NCBI RefSeq assembly: GCF_905115235.1 | Contig: NC_051852.1 | Location: 143,020,027-143,084,026 of the forward strand | DNA length: 64,000 nt | Direction: 5' to 3' | Origin: Hermetia illucens | Taxonomy: Eukaryota > Arthropoda > Insecta > Diptera > Stratiomyidae | Shown: positions 34,805 to 46,379 of the stretch, piece by piece | Position numbering within the stretch: position 1 is the stretch's first letter | Layout: every line of letters begins with the position of its first letter | Notes under the pieces: model-generated | What the model was told of the DNA's origin: nothing | Database searches by the model: none | The model's input: only the letters and a program-made list of their open reading frames with translations | Made by a program: the position numbers and the translations under genes

Positions 34805-36405
34805 ATGAACGGCGAGCCGCCGGCGGGTGGCGGACCAGACCGGCCCCCCACCATAAGGCCTAGGGGCACTCGGATCGGCCGTGGAGTCCGCAACGAGGAG
34901 GATCCAGACTTGAAAAGTGAGGATAGCCAATCTTGAAAGAAGAAATGGCGAGCTGGCGAAGACACTCGAAGATTTGAAAAAGCAAATGACAACATTGATA
35001 AAAAAAAATGAAAAACTTACAGAGCAGCTAATGGCTGGGGAGGCGGGCCCGCCGTCTCCAAAGGTAGCCAGAAAAAAGGTTAAGCTATCTTCGACTACTT
35101 TTGCAATCATGGAGCAACCGGGCTGCCTTGAAGGCGAACAAGTTCTCGACAGCGAATCTGTCCGTATGGAGGACATAGAGAGCAGTAAAGCAGACGATAC
35201 GAGAGTCGGCGACAACGGTGGCAATGGAAATGTCCCAGAAGAGGATGCTAACCAGGCAAGTTGCAATTGTGAAGATGGAAAATTGGGTGAGTTTTTGGTC
35301 TATGTTTCCAAAAAATTAAAGAAAAAAAACAAAACTCAAAAAAAAATGTTAAATAATGTTAAAAATAATGCAAGTACGAGTGAAAATTTAAAAAATGGTC
35401 CGACTGGGGATACAATTAGCACCCGAAATAAAGAAAAGGGGGAAAGGGTGCCCCCCATTAATGTTTATAAATTAGGTGGTAGAGATTTAGCCACTCTACT
35501 TAATGGGAGCGCGGGGCTCTCGAATTTTGTTATTAAAAAGATGGGGGCCGAGAGAGTCCAAGTCAAATGTAACAAAATTGCAGATTACAAACAAAGCACG
35601 GGAGGTCCTCGAGCGAGTGAAGGCTCCTCACTTCACCTACACTCTAAAGGAAGAGAAGGTGCAAACCTTCCTTCTGAAAGGCTTGGATGCGGAGGAAGAG
35701 CCCGATGAGGTGCTCAAAATGCTCCGGGAGACAGGAACTGAGGTTAAGTTCCTCTCAGTGTCACGGTTTAGTACGAGGAGGTCCGTTTTGGAAAAACGAA
35801 TCCTGCCGCACTTCCTCGTGCAGATAAGCCCGGAGAGCCGGGGAAGCGATCTGATCGGCATCAGGCCGCTTAATTACCAGGCCATTCGTTTTGAGCGCCT
35901 GCTAAGGGGCGAAATAGTCCAGTGTCAAAGATGCCAGCGCTATGGTACCTCGGTAGTAAATTGTCAAATCACCTTATGATGTGTAAAGTGCGGGAAAGAC
36001 CATACCGCAGCTGAATGTTCGCTGACTGAAGCAGATGGCAAGGAAAAAACTTTCTGTGTTAACTGCGGAAGCGGAGGGCATCCGGCTTCGTACCGTGGAT
36101 GTCCTGCATACCGCAATGTTAAGGTCACAAGGCAGCAAGCACCGAAATCGGCTCAAAGAACGAAGGTGTCAGCGGCGTTGGACGGTACCGTCCCTTCGGC
36201 ACCAATCGTCTCGGGGATCCCATTTGCAGAAGTAGTTCGACAAGGGGGAGCTAAGAAGCCCCAACAAGATGCAAGTGGCGGGATGAACACTATCCTCAAT
36301 AAAATACTAACCATGTGTGAAAACATGCAGCATACCCTACACGTACACAATACAAAAATAAATAGCATAACAGAATATTTACACAAACAGCATGTCCGCT
36401 GCTAG
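34805..36405 (+). pseudogene. Jockey-like ORF1 (gag-like)
   Basis: It starts MNGEPPAGGGPDRPPT. A coiled-coil stretch (about 34917-35040; LERRNGELAKTLEDLKKQ) and a Lys-rich region follow. Next comes a folded domain (TFLLKGLDAEEEPDEVLKML to FLVQISPESRG) before cysteine knuckles CQRCQRYGTSVVNC, CVKCGKDHTAAEC and CVNCGSGGHPASYRGC. In the first knuckle the usual His is Thr. Two frame changes (about 34915 and 35500) and a stop at 35977 break it. The end overlaps the ORF2 start by 14 nt. Such proteins package the element RNA. Confidence 0.7.
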
Positions 36406-39400
36406 GTCTGCAGTCACAGCGGTACCACTGGATGGTCTCCGGATCATCGCGATTAATGTGAATTCCATCGTAGGAATCCATCGAAGAGCGGAGCTCCTTG
36501 ATTTCGCTGCCAAACGACAGCCTGACATAGTCTTGATTTCAGAAACCCACCTCAATCCGAGGCATTCGATAACATTCAAGGATTTTGAATTCGTGAGGAA
36601 CGATAGACGAAATTCTGGTGGGTGAGGTGGTACCGGAATACTTGTGGGTCGCCATTATCGTTTCAGGCATATTAATAGGCCTGAATTTGAAACCTTTGAG
36701 TGTATCGAAGTCTCATGTATTCTTTTTTCACTGCCTAGAGGAGGGAATTTATACATTCTGTCAGTCTATGCAGTGGGAAACAACCGAGCCAAGTTCAAGG
36801 AGGAATTCCATTCTCTGTTTACGATACTGGAACTGAATAGGCTGCATAATTACTATATTATAGCTGGCGACTTGAATGTTAAGCATACCTCGTGGCTAAA
36901 CGCCACAAACAATCCCAGAGGGGTATTCCTCAAATCTTGGATAGAGCAATACCAGATAGAGTATAAATGCGAATTATATGGGTCAGAGAGTCCAACCTGG
37001 CCCAGGCCAAATTCCTATCTGGATTTGTGCATTGCTGACGCGCGCTTGAACTTTAATTTTAGGAATCCTCAACGGAAACTACAGACTCTTCCTTACGATA
37101 GCGATCATAACGCTATTCTTATTGAAGTTCTGTTTGATGGACGAAGAGTTCGCCTTCTGCCGATGGACAGTGGCGTCCACAGGCTGAACTTTACACAAAC
37201 AAATTGGAAGAAATTCCAAGAGAGGTTTATTCGGGGATATCGAGAGGAATGCCCACCTCTTTATGGGGAAAACGATAGTACAATTGCACCAGGTGACAGG
37301 AACTTGAGCAACGAGGAAATACTTTAGTATCTTCTCAAGCTGGAGAACTTGACGCTGGAAACAATTGAACAAGTCGTCCCTAAGATTAAACCTCGCAATA
37401 ATATGGAAGGATATGAAACTGCAACCATAAAACGGTTGAAAAAAGTGAAAAGCCTTCTGCTCACTCGCGTCAGCAAAATCTATCGGAGATATGGGGACTA
37501 TCATCATCCCATATTGGTTGAGTTCAAATCACTTCTAAAGATCGCGCGGGATCTTATCCGTCAACATTACGTAAATGAAGTGAACTCCCAATGGCGGGAG
37601 AAGTTAAAGGGTATTTCACCAAGCGATCCAGATTCCATGTTTACTAAGATAAATACGTTATTCCGGAAGATGTCACGAATAACTGCACCGAGAATTAAAG
37701 TCGGTGGCAGCGAGATACAACACCTTATTGACTCAGGTATAGACACGAATAGCGTAACTGCTGATGCGCAAGGCAATTACATCGTGATGGATGATGCTCT
37801 GAAACCCGAACTTATAGGGGAGCACTTTGAATCGGTGCATCGGCCCAGAACGGACTTAGAGCCAACGCAACTTTCGGAAATTGTAGAACGAGAAATATAG
37901 CCTGAATGGCACCACAGTTCTCCAATTTAGCTCTGCATTGCAGGCTGATCTCATACCGAGTGATAATCTGCTTGATTACTTTGTCTCATGTGTTGAGTTA
38001 ACTTCCATATTCAGAAGAGTAAACAATAAGAGATCATCCGGTATGGATGGCATTCCCAACGTGGTCCTCAGGTATTTACCAGACATTGCCATTCGTAATT
38101 ATTGCATTTTGTTCAATAATTTATTGAACAATTCCTTCTTTCCAGGACAATGGAAGAAAGCCCGAGTATTCCCGATTTTAAAGAGAGGGAAGGATTCATC
38201 CAGCCCTCAAAGCTACCGCCCAATCAGTTTGCTGCCTAACATCAGCAAGGTGTTTGAGGTTTTGGTATTAAAAGCCTTGAACGGGCATATAAAGAAGAAG
38301 GAATTATTGTCGAACGCGCAATTCGGATTTCGATCTTGACATTCGACAATACATGCAATAACGAAGGTAACGTCTGATATTTGCTGGCGGATTAACAATG
38401 GTGAGTGCGTAGGCGCTTGCCTTATAGACATGGAGAAAGCCTTTGATACCGTCTGGTTGGATGGACTGATTTTCAGGCTCCTGAAGAATGAGTTTCCCAG
38501 TCACCTCGTAGCGATGATGTGTAGTATGCTGTATGGCAAGTGCTTTGTCATTACGGACGGAAATCTCACTACTAGCAGAGAATTTCATGTTCTGAATGGA
38601 TTACAGCAAGGGGCAGTGACTGCGCCTATACTTTTTGCGGTATTTGCCGGCGAATTGCTCAATTCTTTCGATTTTAATAAATCTCCTAAAAGGTCGTTGG
38701 TTGCCTTTGCTGACGATCTGATAGCCTACATGGCGCACAAGAAGCTAACTGAGGTGCAAGTTGAACTTCAGAAGATGTTCAATGATATTAAGCTCTTCAC
38801 GAACAGTTGGCGGATGAAAATCAATGCGCAAAAGTGTCAAACGATTCTGTTTCGAAATTCCTTGGCGTATGGCAGTAGGAACTTGAAAAGGAATTGGAGA
38901 GATTTCCACATTGTCGCGAACGAGGATAGTTCTGAGCGCATTCCTCATAAGAAGTGCGTTAAATACCTGGGTGTGCGTCTTGACGAGCGTCTCCAATTTA
39001 ACGAGCACGTTAAAGTCGCGCTAGAAAGCACTCGCAAGGCATTCATGTCTCTTCGAAGACTCTTTTATGCTCCACATCTTAGCCGGAAGGTTAATATTAT
39101 TTGTTATCTTACTTTGGTTAGACCGGTGCTCACCTACGGGTGTGCTATCTAGTTTAATATGAGTGCTAGCCAAATGGAGAAAATAAGGATCTTTGAAAGG
39201 AAATGTCTGCGTGTTTGCACGGGGCTTAATAAGACTGCTTCGTCAAACTATGAGCACGATATAACTAATGAAGTGATGTATGCAGCTGCTGCTGTGTCAA
39301 GAATCGACACAGTCATCGTCAGATTGATTCGGAATCATATAGTACGATCTGCTTCGCATGGTGAGAACCCTTGGGTTTCGCAGCCGTTCTACCCAAATGA

Positions 39401-39542
39401 TGGGAATTTCGAGAAAGCTCTCACGACAGGGTTCATACCTCCCGAAGCGTTCGTGTATCTTGACAGTAATGGTCTAATTCTTGATTCTGCCGGTGATCCG
39501 GTTATGTATCATATACATAGACGGACCACGGACAAAGGATAG
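36392..39542 (+). pseudogene. Jockey-like ORF2 (AP endonuclease and RT)
   Basis: Endonuclease (36392-37327; IAINVNSIVGIHRRAELLDF, LISETHLNPRHS, AGDLNVKHTSWLN, YDSDHNAILIE) and RT (37938-39152; GMDGIPNVVLRYLP, SYRPISLLPNISKVFEVLV, GLQQGAVTAPILFAVF, FADDLIAYMAHKK, YLGVRLDERLQFNEHV). The final segment runs to 39542. In-frame stops lie at 36623, 37325, 37898, 38337 and 39150, with one frame change between 37900 and 37938. The catalytic FADD is still readable. Confidence 0.78.
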
Positions 39543-40884
39543 AATACCCCCCGAATTTGACAGTGGGGGCTCCGGGATTCGACTGGAGATACTCCAGAGC
39601 GAGAGCAATTGATATTAAGCGGGATGAAAAAGAGAAATCTTGGTACTGGTGGCTGCGGGATGCCGGTTAGCGGTGGCCGTGCTCAGTTCTGCCATTTGTT
39701 TCTTGGTGGGGCTTTGTAAATATGTACATATTGAACGGGTGCTGATTTTGTCTCCAGTTGTAACTTATAAATACATATGTTATTATTCTTTGTTTTTTTT
39801 GTATGGATGTTATTGTAAAAAAAAGAAAAAATGTGTAATATAAAATATATAATTATGATAGTTTTAAGAACAATAATTTAAGTTAAAAGTATCTTTTGAA
39901 GCGATCAAATATTTATTATTACTTTTATATTTCTTTATTTGCCACTAAGGCCAAGTGAATTCTGTCGGGTTTTTGACCATTTCCCGACAACTTATTGTAA
40001 AATTAGATTTTCATTTCTTACTGTTTCTCTTCTCTGTCTGTAAATCGTTATTCAAAAATTTTGAGAGCCCACAGTGGCCATTAGATTTAAGTTATTTTTG
40101 TTATTTTAAAAGATTGTTTTTTATTGTTCATTTTTCCAATCTATATACTATTGTTACCTATTTCTTAAAAATAAAAATGATTTTAAAAACAAAAACAAAA
40201 AATTGGTGTGGGAATGCCTCGAGAGACTGAATACACTCGGCTCGTCCAACAAGGTCTGGATACTTTGGGTTCCAGGCCATGCTGGGTAGGAAGGTAACGA
40301 GGCAGCGGATGAACTAGCCAAGAAGGGAGCAGCCTTTACACCGGCCAGAACCCTTCTGTGGAATCGGAAACGGTTTCAAGGCCATGACTCTAAGAAATGA
40401 AGAGCAACGGTTGAGGGAACTATACTGGGCAGGCCTACCAGGGATGCGGCAGTCGGGGGTGCTTATTGGGTGATACGAACCTATGCGCACAAAGGATTGC
40501 TTAAACCTCACCAAACAGAACCTCTCAATCGTAGTGGGAATTTTCACTGGTCTTGTCGCTAAACTATCACCTAGGGAAGCTAGGGATATCTACGGACACT
40601 GCCTGCAGGTGTTGTAAGGAGTATAACGAAACCTGTATACACGTCTTAGGACAGTGTCTGGCACTTGTGCAAAGTAGGTCGAGGCACCTGGGAGGACACT
40701 TAATATCGGATACAAAGCTGAAAGATCTGGAAGTAGGGAACATGCTAAAGTTCCTGACGGTTATAGGCCTGCTTGAGATACAATGATCAATAGGTACACT
40801 ATAACCAGTAAAAGGGGCACAATTGTTCTTTAAGGACGCGGTGCGACTTTCCCTCAACAGAATAATCATAAACATGAAGGTCAA

Positions 40885-41293
40885 CTGGGGAGAATAACGA
40901 TAGGACAAAATGTATCATCGTAGGGTCGAACTTATTTCATTGTTTAGGACAATGATCTTGCCAATCCTCACAAATTGGCCGGAGACTTGCGTTGTTAACA
41001 AAAAATGCTGTGAATTCTTAGCTGCGGTTGAGAAAAATTCCCCTGAAATTTATGAGTTGTACTACAACCATCTGGTCGTGGATAAAATGTGATTCAAAAG
41101 GATGCGGTGGAGGTCACCTTTTTCAAACGGGTAAGGCTGACTCAGAGTAGAAAGTTTATAAGAACCCTGGCTGGCATGGAGCAATGGTGTAAGCTGTTAA
41201 GGATATAGAATTGGAAGACCTCGGGATGGCTGAGTGTCCTTGCAAAGACAGACCTAGACCGGACACCGATTATTGGGCCGTTGATGATGATGA
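40885..41293 (+). mobile_element. Family B copy B3, decayed
   Basis: Remains of the RT C-terminus (40910-41092; LFRTMILPILTNWPETCVV, KKCCEFLAAVEKNS, LVVDKM) with an internal loss of the GPLHEDGRFRS block seen in B1. The 3' UTR ends CCGTTGATGATGATGAT. It is much more diverged than B1, B5 and B6. It abuts the left end of the Or2 unit. Confidence 0.65.
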
Positions 41294-41577
41294 TTCAAGA
41301 AGTTAGATGGGATTTAGAAGAACGAAGCAAATATATTTGCATGTTAGTGACTTCTATATTTTTTTCTCAACATGTTACATTGATTGTTATCATTGAATGG
41401 TGATTGCAGTGTGTATTAATGGCGAAAAGTGGTGAAACTTCAACTTCACAAATATGTAGTTCTCACCCTAGTGCTAGTAGAGTTAGGTAGTTGGGGTGTT
41501 GTTTAATAAGCTCCGGTAGGGGGTAAACCGAAATATTTTAACCATTCCACTTGGACTTCCAGCATTATATCTTCAAT

Positions 41578-43038
41578 TTAGCGCAGTTGATTGGCCACAG
41601 TCAAAATTGAATACGAAGTTCTCATAATCTGCAATAGATAAAATAATGAATATATGTATCTTTTAGTGGAATTAACTGTCCTTCTTTGACCTTACCGAAG
41701 CAAATGTAGTCAAGGTAACCGGAAACATTTTTCCTGCCATAACAACTTTCGGTTTTTGGGTCATTTGCATGAAAATGATGGCAGTTTTCCTGAATTGCAT
41801 GGACTGATCAAAAAGATTTGAGAAATAAATTGCAGTCACCAATTCGTTTGTTACTACTGTGAAGTTGTTGACATAGTAGCAGCAAAAAAGGATTTGAATG
41901 GTAGCTGCCAAAGTGGTTATGAGTAACATCACGATTTGCGTAAAATTTATGGCGAAGAGGAGGATGACAAGTATTTCTATTGCAACGACAATCGCAGTAC
42001 TGGCAAACTGAATGAAGATGGTTGATGAAATGGTGTTTTGTAATATGTTGTAGATTCTGCAATAAACATACTTGCGTTTAATCCAGAGAGGTTTACTTCT
42101 AGATTGATCTAAACTCAAGTCAATTTGGAAAGTTGCTAACCAAGAGAGTACAAACTTTTCAAATCCCGGAGGATTCAATTTTCTGGTCAACAATAGGATT
42201 GTCTGGAGTTTCTTCAATTTAATTTAATTAACATTAAAAGCATATTCCACTGAATTCGAAAAAAATCTACTAATTCCGAAAAATTCTTCACTTACTCCAT
42301 TACAATTCGATGGTCTTCTATGCAACCAATAAAGTCCTTATAATTTTCCTCTTGCGTTTTCAAAGGATCCCAGCCGATATTCTTAATTCGTTCCATTACA
42401 ATTTCCAGGTGAGCTCGCAACATTATGAAGTACAAAGGAGCTGTCAAATCGTTTGTTAAATTCTCAAGGGCTAGGATGATAAAACAGAAATATTGAAACA
42501 GGAGCGTGGTCCAATAAATCCACATTGACTGCCGGAAGTCATACGGGATCCAAACATTGAACATAAGAATTCGCTCACGGGACGAAGCTGCATTAATAGC
42601 GGTTGAAGTTGAGACTAGCGTATACAATACCGCCACTACTGAAGTAAGCCGATTACAGAATAATATTAGCCCCTGCAACTTGACGACTTGACGCTCCGAC
42701 AGCCTCATACCGTCCAGTTTCGCGAAATATTCGTTTATGTCACCAACTAACTTTACACGCATTCTCAATATAACTAAAAACTTCAATAGACAAGTCACTA
42801 CAGATATATTCATTGGAAAGTTATCTGCAAATTCCTTTATGTCACGGATATAAAACAATTGGATTAGAAACGATAACATCGTTCCGATATTCACCCAGAT
42901 AACAACAAACCCAACAAATCCTTTTTGCCACAACTTATACTCCAAATCAGGAAAAAATCCGTGGAATTTTGCATAGTACCATATTCCGTGTAAAAATCTT
43001 TCAGTATTCACCTTGCTTTGAGCAATTTCCACTTCCAT
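41578..43038 (-). CDS. Odorant receptor Or2 (7tm_6), 3 exons
   Basis: Insect odorant receptor, minus strand. Exons: 43038-42296 (743 nt), 42056-41696 (361 nt) and 41628-41578 (51 nt); 384 residues. Introns of 239 and 67 bp have GTAAGT and GTAAGG donors and TTGCAG and CTGCAG acceptors, in phases 2 and 0 as in Or1. Membrane segments are visible at about residues 38-60, 72-92, 129-151 and 176-198 and three more in exons 2-3. Landmarks: NVWIPYDFRQSMWIYWTTLL, NIGWDPLKTQEENYKDF, NLFDQSMQFRKTAIIFMQM and the C-terminal IMRTSYSILTVANQLR. Exon 1 has one codon more than its paralogs (VGDINEYF versus IGINDHF). No breaks. It is expected to be an odour-tuning subunit used with Orco; the ligand cannot be guessed. 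Confidence 0.92.
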
Positions 43039-43092
43039 ATTGAATACGTTTAGGTGAACAGTTTAACATGAACAAGGTGTGAAGCACAGCAC

Positions 43093-43100
43093 CTTATATA
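43093..43100 (-). promoter_or_regulatory. TATA box of Or2
   Basis: TATATAAG 55 bp before the ATG. It sits in a block conserved with Or3 and Or4, which includes CTTCACACC and TCAGGTGAACAGTT-like text downstream and GCCAGTTTCCTTAATAAA upstream. Confidence 0.6.
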
Positions 43101-43460
43101 CCCCTACTTCCAGGTGTCAATTAGATATCGTGCCAGTTTCCTTAATAAAAAATATGAGAAAGTTACGCAGGTGCCACTGTTGCTGTAAATTATTGAAAGA
43201 AATGGTTAAAATAATTGGTCAACACCCACCTCGAAGGAACCCTAAAGATACTGAAAATTAGATTTATTGAATTAGAATTAGATCTCCTGAAAGCTAGTTG
43301 CTAGCGAATACTTCACATAAAAAAATTCGGAGAAATTTCCGCTCGTGCTTTCTTTGTAATTATGGGTTTGGATGAACTCTTGGAAATTCAGGATCCCAAT
43401 AAATACTTTATAAATCAGATATTCATACGTAATTTGAACATTTTCATTACTTAGACGAAA

Positions 43461-43970
43461 AAAGGAAAATCAATAGGAGATGTTGGTGAAAACAGTGAAA
43501 ATTAGTTTTTCGTATTGTACGCTATCGACAGTTTTAGTGATGCTTTACACTGTACTGTATTTACAAGACTTGACCCTTTATTCCAAGACCCCTAGACCTC
43601 GACATTTGTCAGTTCAATCTATTATTTGCAACAATTCAAATAATAAATATGTAAGTATGTAATATTATAATAATATTGATGCTTAGGAATAGAGAAATCA
43701 CCATTTGGAGTGGCTATCATGCTATGCTAAGAACAGTGAAAATAGCGAAAATTCATCATGAAAGTCGTACAGTACCCTTGCATACCGCTCTTTGAGCCTG
43801 TTCTGGGAATATGTGAGGAACCTTCAGTCTCTCACAAGCGTGTATGTATGTATACCTCGCGTCGTTTCTCAGAACGAGTCCTTGAAATAAATGACCCGTA
43901 CCTGACACTTACACTCCTCTTCTTCGGAACTAATGTCAAAACTAATATTGGTGTTAAAAAGCACAAATCG
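43461..43970. other. No feature recognised
   Basis: AT-rich, with short AATAATATTATAATAAT runs near 43660. No gene signal. Confidence 0.35.
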
Positions 43971-43974
43971 AGAC

Positions 43975-44165
43975 CTTTGATTCGACATTCCACATGGTTA
44001 CATTCCGTGAAAAAAAAATGTGCAGCCTTCTGAACCCCCCTTAAGTTCAACGGGGTACAATGTAATTCACCGACCGACCGACCGAGTTCCAACTTTTCTG
44101 CCAAATTTGGTGACAATAAGTGAAATCATTTTTTAGGAAAAGTACGTGTGACAGACAGACAGACA
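43975..44165 (+). repeat. Dispersed repeat R, copy 3
   Basis: A poly-A stretch, CCCCCCTTAAGTTCAACGGG, CCAAATTTGGTGACAATAAG and terminal GTGTGACAGACAGACAGAC, in the same order as copies 2 and 6. A short CGAC tandem (ACCGACCGACCGACCG) is embedded. Confidence 0.5.
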
Positions 44166-45124
44166 AAGCAATGCAAGAAGCCGCATATTACTCGAAGCAT
44201 TTTGACGTTCGAATGTCGTCCTGGCAAATACCGGCGGATTCAATACTTTTCGAAGACTGGGATTGGTAATGGACTTTACATTTTTTGGCGATACGTTATC
44301 CAAGGATTTGACTTGGCAGGTAAGCGAAGAATATACCCCCGCGGTCATGGGGCAATCATCTTCCAGGTGGAGCGTAGGACCAGAGGTAAATGTAGCAGGA
44401 AAACTGCAGTGGCAAGTTAGAAATCCAAGAAACTTAATAAGCAAATGCATGAGACGATGCCGATGGGAAGCGCAGAAGAAAAGGTGACGCAGGTTGTTAA
44501 GAAGATGCAGACAGCATGTGACGCTTCCATGCTACGTCGAACTGTATTCAAAAAACGAATAGACAGCTTTTAGTGGAAATCCGAAGTTGATGGATGTCAT
44601 AAAGTTTGCCTTAAAGCCAATTAACGTAGCACGAGCCGACCTGAGTCTGAAGAGTTATAAAACCAATAAAGAAAAGCGAGAAAAGGACTACAAGCAGCTA
44701 TTTATATATATAAAACCGAACACTTCAAGAGGTTATGAAAGAAGGCGGACTCCGACCCATGGAGCGGTGCGTGCAAGATAGTCATGACATCGATCAAGGA
44801 TAAACGGTCACTGCCGACCAAGACCCTGATTTTTAAGAAGATTGTCTTCCCACAAGTCCCAGGTTAATCGACCCTACCCAGTGTTAAGGCCGATCTCGAT
44901 GAAATTCCCGACGTAATCACAGAAAAGGTTCTTGATACTGCAAAGAAAATAGCCGAAAATAAAACTCCATGTTTGGATAGCATCCGGAATAAGGCAATTC
45001 TAGTGACAGTTCCAAATTGGCTTGGACAAATATTCATAGCGCGCTTCTAAAAAGGGATTTCCCGGGAAAAGTGGAAACAACCGAAGCTAATGCTACCTGC
45101 GAAGGCAAATAAGCCTTTAGGAGA

Positions 45125-45275
45125 GTGAAATTATGCGGTGTTTCCAACGATTAATTAATTGAAATAATAAAACTTGTTGTTTCTTTTTCGTTGGTGTGGG
45201 TATTTATTCTTGCAAATACCGATATTTCGGGAACCACTTGTTCCCTTCATCAGTGCAAACTTGTTTTATTATTTC
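45125..45275 (-). mobile_element. 151-bp insert carrying a hammerhead fold
   Basis: It is bracketed by the perfect 14-bp duplication AAGCCTTTAGGAGA at 45111-45124 and 45276-45289. Removing it restores the R1-like reading KPLGDPSSGRP, so it is a true insertion. The non-coding insert contains a hammerhead ribozyme motif on the minus strand. It also has a 14-bp inverted repeat (TGAAATAATAAAAC near 45160, its complement at 45262-45276). Hammerhead motifs in short dispersed DNA are known from Penelope-like elements and retrozymes, so a fragment of such an element is the likeliest source. No coding part is present. Confidence 0.65.
45209..45259 (-). ncRNA. Hammerhead ribozyme motif (type I layout)
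   Basis: Minus strand, 5' to 3'. Stem I strand UUUGCA (45259-45254), core CUGAUGA (45253-45247), one extra A, stem II GGGAAC-AAGUG-GUUCCC (45245-45229, six perfect pairs), core GAA, stem III AUA-UCGG-UAU, cleavage-site base U (45215), and stem I return UGCAAG. The return pairs with UUUGCA through five Watson-Crick pairs and one G-U. All core bases are present. Departures from the textbook form are the extra A before stem II and U rather than C at the cleavage site. Stem III is only three pairs, as in Penelope-type hammerheads. Confidence 0.65.
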
Positions 45276-46256
45276 AAGCCTTTAGGAGATCCTTCGTCTG
45301 GTAGGCCTATATGCCCCTTGAACGGAATTGCCAAACTCTTCGAATGGGTCATCAACAGCAGGCTTGTAGCGATCACAGAATGGTAGGGTGGCCTCTCGGA
45401 CGAGCAGTTTGGATTCCGAAAAGCGTTAGCTACTGTCAATACGATCAGTATGGAAATGAAAATTGCGGAAGCAGCTATGGAAGCCAATAAATACTGCGCG
45501 GTAGTTACCCTCGATGAATATAATGTTTTCAATTCTGCAAACTGGCATATAATAATTGAGCCTTTAAACGAATTAGGCACTCTCAAATACCTGGTGCGCA
45601 TCATCATAGAGTTTCTCCGGGAGAGGCCGTTGTGTTACGATTCGGACGATGGACCGAAGACACATCGGGCAATTTGCTGGTTTCCACAAGGATCGCTCCT
45701 GGATCCTCTCTCATGAATAATAATGTACGAGGGAATGTTGAGGCTTCAGCTCTCCAAAAGGGTGACTGTTTTTGATTTCTCAGACAATTTCCGGGTGACT
45801 GGCCTGCCACAAGACATCAAGGAGATCGAGGTTTTGACAAACGAGGCTATTTGAGAAATCAGATACTAACTAGAAGACGCTGGTCTGGCGCTCGCAGAGC
45901 ATAAAATGGGGGTAGCTCTAAGCACCAGACGAAGGAAGCAAACGCCGATGAAGACCAGAAATGGCGAACATACTATACACTTGCAACCAGGGCTCAAATA
46001 TCTCGGAATCATGATTGACCAACAATTAAGTTTCAGGCTACATCTTAGAATTTTTGCAATAAAACCATCCGAATTGACAACAAGCAAAGCCGTCGGATCG
46101 TTAGCTCAATTTTCCTTCAGGTAACTCCTGCCAGAGCATTGGAACAAGAAGCAAATTGAAAAAAGATTGCACACCCATACGGATTAAGTACATTGCAGAA
46201 ATCATGCGCTTACAGTACAAAATCTGACGAAACAATATACGTGATAGCAGGCAATC

Positions 46257-46379
46257 ATCATCATCGACGGCGTAACAACCAACCGGTCTTAGCCTGCCTT
46301 AATAAGGAACTCCAGAAATCCCCGTTTTTCGTCGAAATCCACCAATTCGACATGCCTAACTGCTAGCTGGCAATAAACT
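46257..46379 (-). mobile_element. Family B copy B4, 5'-truncated tail
   Basis: The reverse complement of the family B 3' end: (ATC)n, GGCGTAACAACC, CTGCCTTAATAAGGAACTCC and CACCAATTCGACAT. A near-duplicate GCAGGCAAT / GCTGGCAAT at its two ends may be the target-site duplication. Confidence 0.7.

Larger units (their letters stand above)
34568..40199 (+). mobile_element. Family E: near-complete Jockey-like LINE
   Basis: A 5.6-kb element flanked by the 13-bp duplication AAATTGGTGTGGG. It has an AT-rich 5' UTR, ORF1, an overlapping ORF2, a long AT-rich 3' UTR (39543-40190) and an A-rich tail (AAAACAAAAACAAAA). The Jockey-type assignment follows from the ORF1 nucleic-acid-binding region with CCHC motifs and from the ORF2 motifs. 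Length suggests a full-length insertion that has since decayed by point changes; no large deletion is evident. Confidence 0.8.
34383..40873 (+). mobile_element. Family A copy A4, split by the Jockey-like element
   Basis: It begins in RNase H (YFEPVGRYIGIFQAEIYVV, SNQVNSKLVW) at 34383-34567 and continues after the insertion at 40201 with ERLNTLGSSNKVWILWVPGH. The C-terminal segment and the shared 3' UTR (CAATAGGTACACTATAACC, CCCTCAACAGAATAATCATA) end near 40873. It has scattered stops. Insertion of family E gives the 13-bp duplication AAATTGGTGTGGG at 34555-34567 and 40200-40212. Confidence 0.8.
41295..43460 (-). repeat. Or duplication unit 2
   Basis: It shares homologous flanks with 49985-51975 and 60750-63090. 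The downstream side shares GTGACTTCTATATTTTT-like and GGTGATTGCAGTGTG-like text. The upstream side shares GCCAGTTTCCTTAATAAA and about 300 bp beyond it. Each unit contains one odorant receptor gene. Confidence 0.7.
44197..46256 (+). mobile_element. R1-like LINE copy G, decayed
   Basis: Endonuclease end (LTWQVSEEYTPAVMG and GAIIFQVERRTRG in alternate frames, 44263-44420). A linker follows (NKTPCLDSIRNKAIL, GISREKWKQPKLMLPAK, about 44990-45110), then RT (45270-45720; RPICPLNGIAKLFEWVIN, EQFGFRKALATVNTI, NVFNSANWHIII) and the RT thumb (45906-46124; PGLKYLGIMIDQQLSFRLHL). Many stops and shifts. It diverges clearly from the element at 10-15 kb and so is another subfamily. It carries a 151-bp insertion at 45125-45275 and is cut at 46256 by a family B tail. 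Confidence 0.7.

Noticed and set aside
43640-43680. AT-rich palindromic run as a regulatory or origin element
   Set aside because: Low-complexity AATAAT/ATTATT sequence, expected by chance in this AT-rich spacer.
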